A stretch of DNA of 23,157 nt, taken from NCBI GenBank assembly GCA_035705495.1, contig DASSWB010000041.1, positions 1-23,157 of the forward strand, read 5' to 3'. The notes below the pieces were generated by a model that worked only from the letters and a program-made list of their open reading frames with translations, did not search any database and was not told the DNA's origin. The position numbers were made by a program, and so were the translations under genes. Positions 22,217 through 23,157 of the stretch are shown in pieces; the stretch's first letter is position 1; each line of letters starts with the position of its first letter. Source of the stretch: DASSWB01 sp035705495 (GTDB lineage Bacteria > Bacteroidota > Bacteroidia > Flavobacteriales > Flavobacteriaceae).

Positions 22217-23083
22217 ATGACCAAAAACAAGGACCAAAGGCCAGTACAACAAATATTATTGCCGAAATATATACTAATTACTGGTAAAATTCTAAATTTT
22301 TTATCTCCTGCTCTCGCAACGAAATTCGCTTCTTACCTATTCTTGAAACCATTCAGGTATGATTTACCTAAACGAGAAAAGGAAATGGATCAAAATTCTG
22401 TACAGGAAAAATTGGTTTTACCTTCTTCCCAAAAGGAAATTGTTTCCTATCAATACGGAGATTCCGGTAATAAAATCTTATTGGTGCACGGTTGGAGTGG
22501 TCGCGGTACACAACTTGCGGTTATCGCGGAAACTTTATTGCAAAATGGCTATAGCGTAGTTGCTTTTGATGCTCCAGCACATGGTAAGTCTGCGGGCACA
22601 ATGAGCATGATGCCATATTTTATCGAGGCCATTCATTATTTGAATAAACTCCACGGTCCTTTTGAAGCAGCAATAGGTCATTCTTTGGGAGGAATGTCGG
22701 TTTTAAAAGCTGTAAAAGAAGGTTTGCCAGTCAAAAAAAGCATCATCATCGGAACCGCAAATAGTATCACCCAAGTCACTCAGGAATTTGTTCAGAATTT
22801 GCAGATGAAAGAAAATATTGCTGTTCGAATGAAAGCACACTTCGACAAACAATTTGGGGAAGATATGGACAATTATTCGGGTGCTGTTTCTGCGGAAGGA
22901 ATCCAAATTCCATGTTTGATCGTTCATGATACCGAAGATGTTGATGTTCATGTAAGTTCTGCTCACGAAATTCATGAAGTAATGCCTTCATCCGAATTAT
23001 TTATAACAAGCGGATTAGGTCATAGAAGAATCTTGGGCGACAAGAAAGTCATCAACAGGATTATTGACTTTATTAAGGCATAA
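22217..23083 (+). CDS. Alpha/beta hydrolase
   Basis: The 288-residue protein has the alpha/beta-hydrolase catalytic set. The oxyanion-hole region is VHGWSGRGTQ (90-99), nucleophile Ser156 is in AIGHSLGGMSV, an acid is in VHDTEDVDV (Asp241 or Asp243), and the catalytic His269 is in SGLGHRRIL. The N-terminal 30 residues have a hydrophobic patch (YILITGKILNFLSPALATKF), but this is not a clear signal peptide. The substrate is unknown. It starts at the ATG at 22217, 144 bp from the divergent M48 gene. A weak TACCTTGC lies about 25 bp upstream. Confidence 0.9.
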   Translation: MTKNKDQRPVQQILLPKYILITGKILNFLSPALATKFASYLFLKPFRYDLPKREKEMDQNSVQEKLVLPSSQKEIVSYQYGDSGNKILLVHGWSGRGTQLAVIAETLLQNGYSVVAFDAPAHGKSAGTMSMMPYFIEAIHYLNKLHGPFEAAIGHSLGGMSVLKAVKEGLPVKKSIIIGTANSITQVTQEFVQNLQMKENIAVRMKAHFDKQFGEDMDNYSGAVSAEGIQIPCLIVHDTEDVDVHVSSAHEIHEVMPSSELFITSGLGHRRILGDKKVINRIIDFIKA

Positions 23084-23102
23084 TAATTGATATTTTTTAG
23101 GA

Positions 23103-23157
23103 ATGAAAAAAATCATGTTCCTTATATTGATTTCTTTACTGGTCGGATGTACTGGAA
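23103..23157 (+). CDS. Putative lipoprotein, 5' part only
   Basis: The frame starts at ATG 23103, 19 bp after the hydrolase stop, and runs off the window after 18 codons: MKKIMFLILISLLVGCTG. It is a short hydrophobic signal with a lipobox (LVGC), so a lipoprotein. AGGA lies immediately before the ATG, too close to be a normal ribosome binding site. Nothing can be said of function. Confidence 0.65.
   Translation, partial: MKKIMFLILISLLVGCTG

Noticed and set aside
1..23157. tRNA, rRNA, common riboswitches, phage or restriction-modification genes
   Set aside because: No cloverleaf, rRNA core, recognised aptamer, integrase, capsid or methylase motif was seen on either strand.

Overview
The window looks like ordinary chromosome from a low-GC member of the Flavobacteriaceae (Bacteroidota); I cannot name the genus. 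The evidence is a PorQ-type outer-membrane protein of the type IX secretion system in the order lon-porQ-cmk, Bacteroidota-style -7 promoter elements (TAnnTTTG) in front of several genes, few Shine-Dalgarno sequences, several lipoproteins, and dispersed intergenic palindromes and heptanucleotide repeats of the kind seen in this group. No rRNA, tRNA, CRISPR array, prophage or plasmid module was recognised.

Layout. 1-384 is the 3' end of a nitronate monooxygenase gene. 511-4347 (minus) is a compact operon: guaA, a protein with four LysM domains and a periplasmic-binding-like domain, and an OsmC-family peroxidase. 4632-6131 (plus) holds a SIMPL-domain protein and a DUF2071 protein. 6197-7465 has a divergent pair: a LysE-type exporter and a membrane-anchored NlpC/P60 peptidase. 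7466-9540 is the accessory part: a decayed second lysE fragment, a second gene fragment, an IS200-like REP-associated transposase (RAYT) with a perfect palindrome inside its coding sequence, a lipoprotein gene, and REP-like hairpins. 9549-16387 (minus) is core housekeeping: rpsA (six S1 domains, very good terminator), a nearly G-free heptad-repeat tract, cmk, porQ and lon.

16593-18772 (plus) is a three-gene operon with overlapping reading frames: an ECF sigma factor, a one-helix cysteine-free protein that is probably its anti-sigma factor, and an exported protein with a ladder of about a dozen Asp/Asn-Tyr-Gly turns, probably a beta-solenoid. It is the best candidate in the window for a poorly characterised system. 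A MITE-like imperfect palindrome of about 120 bp separates it from a convergent lipoprotein gene made of two similar halves (18942-19832). Then come a UMF1-type MFS transporter, an M48 metallopeptidase lipoprotein (a terminator between them sits almost on the transporter's start codon), a divergent alpha/beta hydrolase, and the first 18 codons of another lipoprotein.

How they work together. Most genes are independent housekeeping functions: GMP synthesis, translation, CMP phosphorylation, proteolysis and cell-envelope upkeep. The recurring theme is the envelope: LysM, NlpC/P60, PorQ, the ECF regulon, four lipoproteins and M48. I see no convincing defence, toxin or biosynthetic cluster. The unusual content is repeats, gene decay and the ECF operon.
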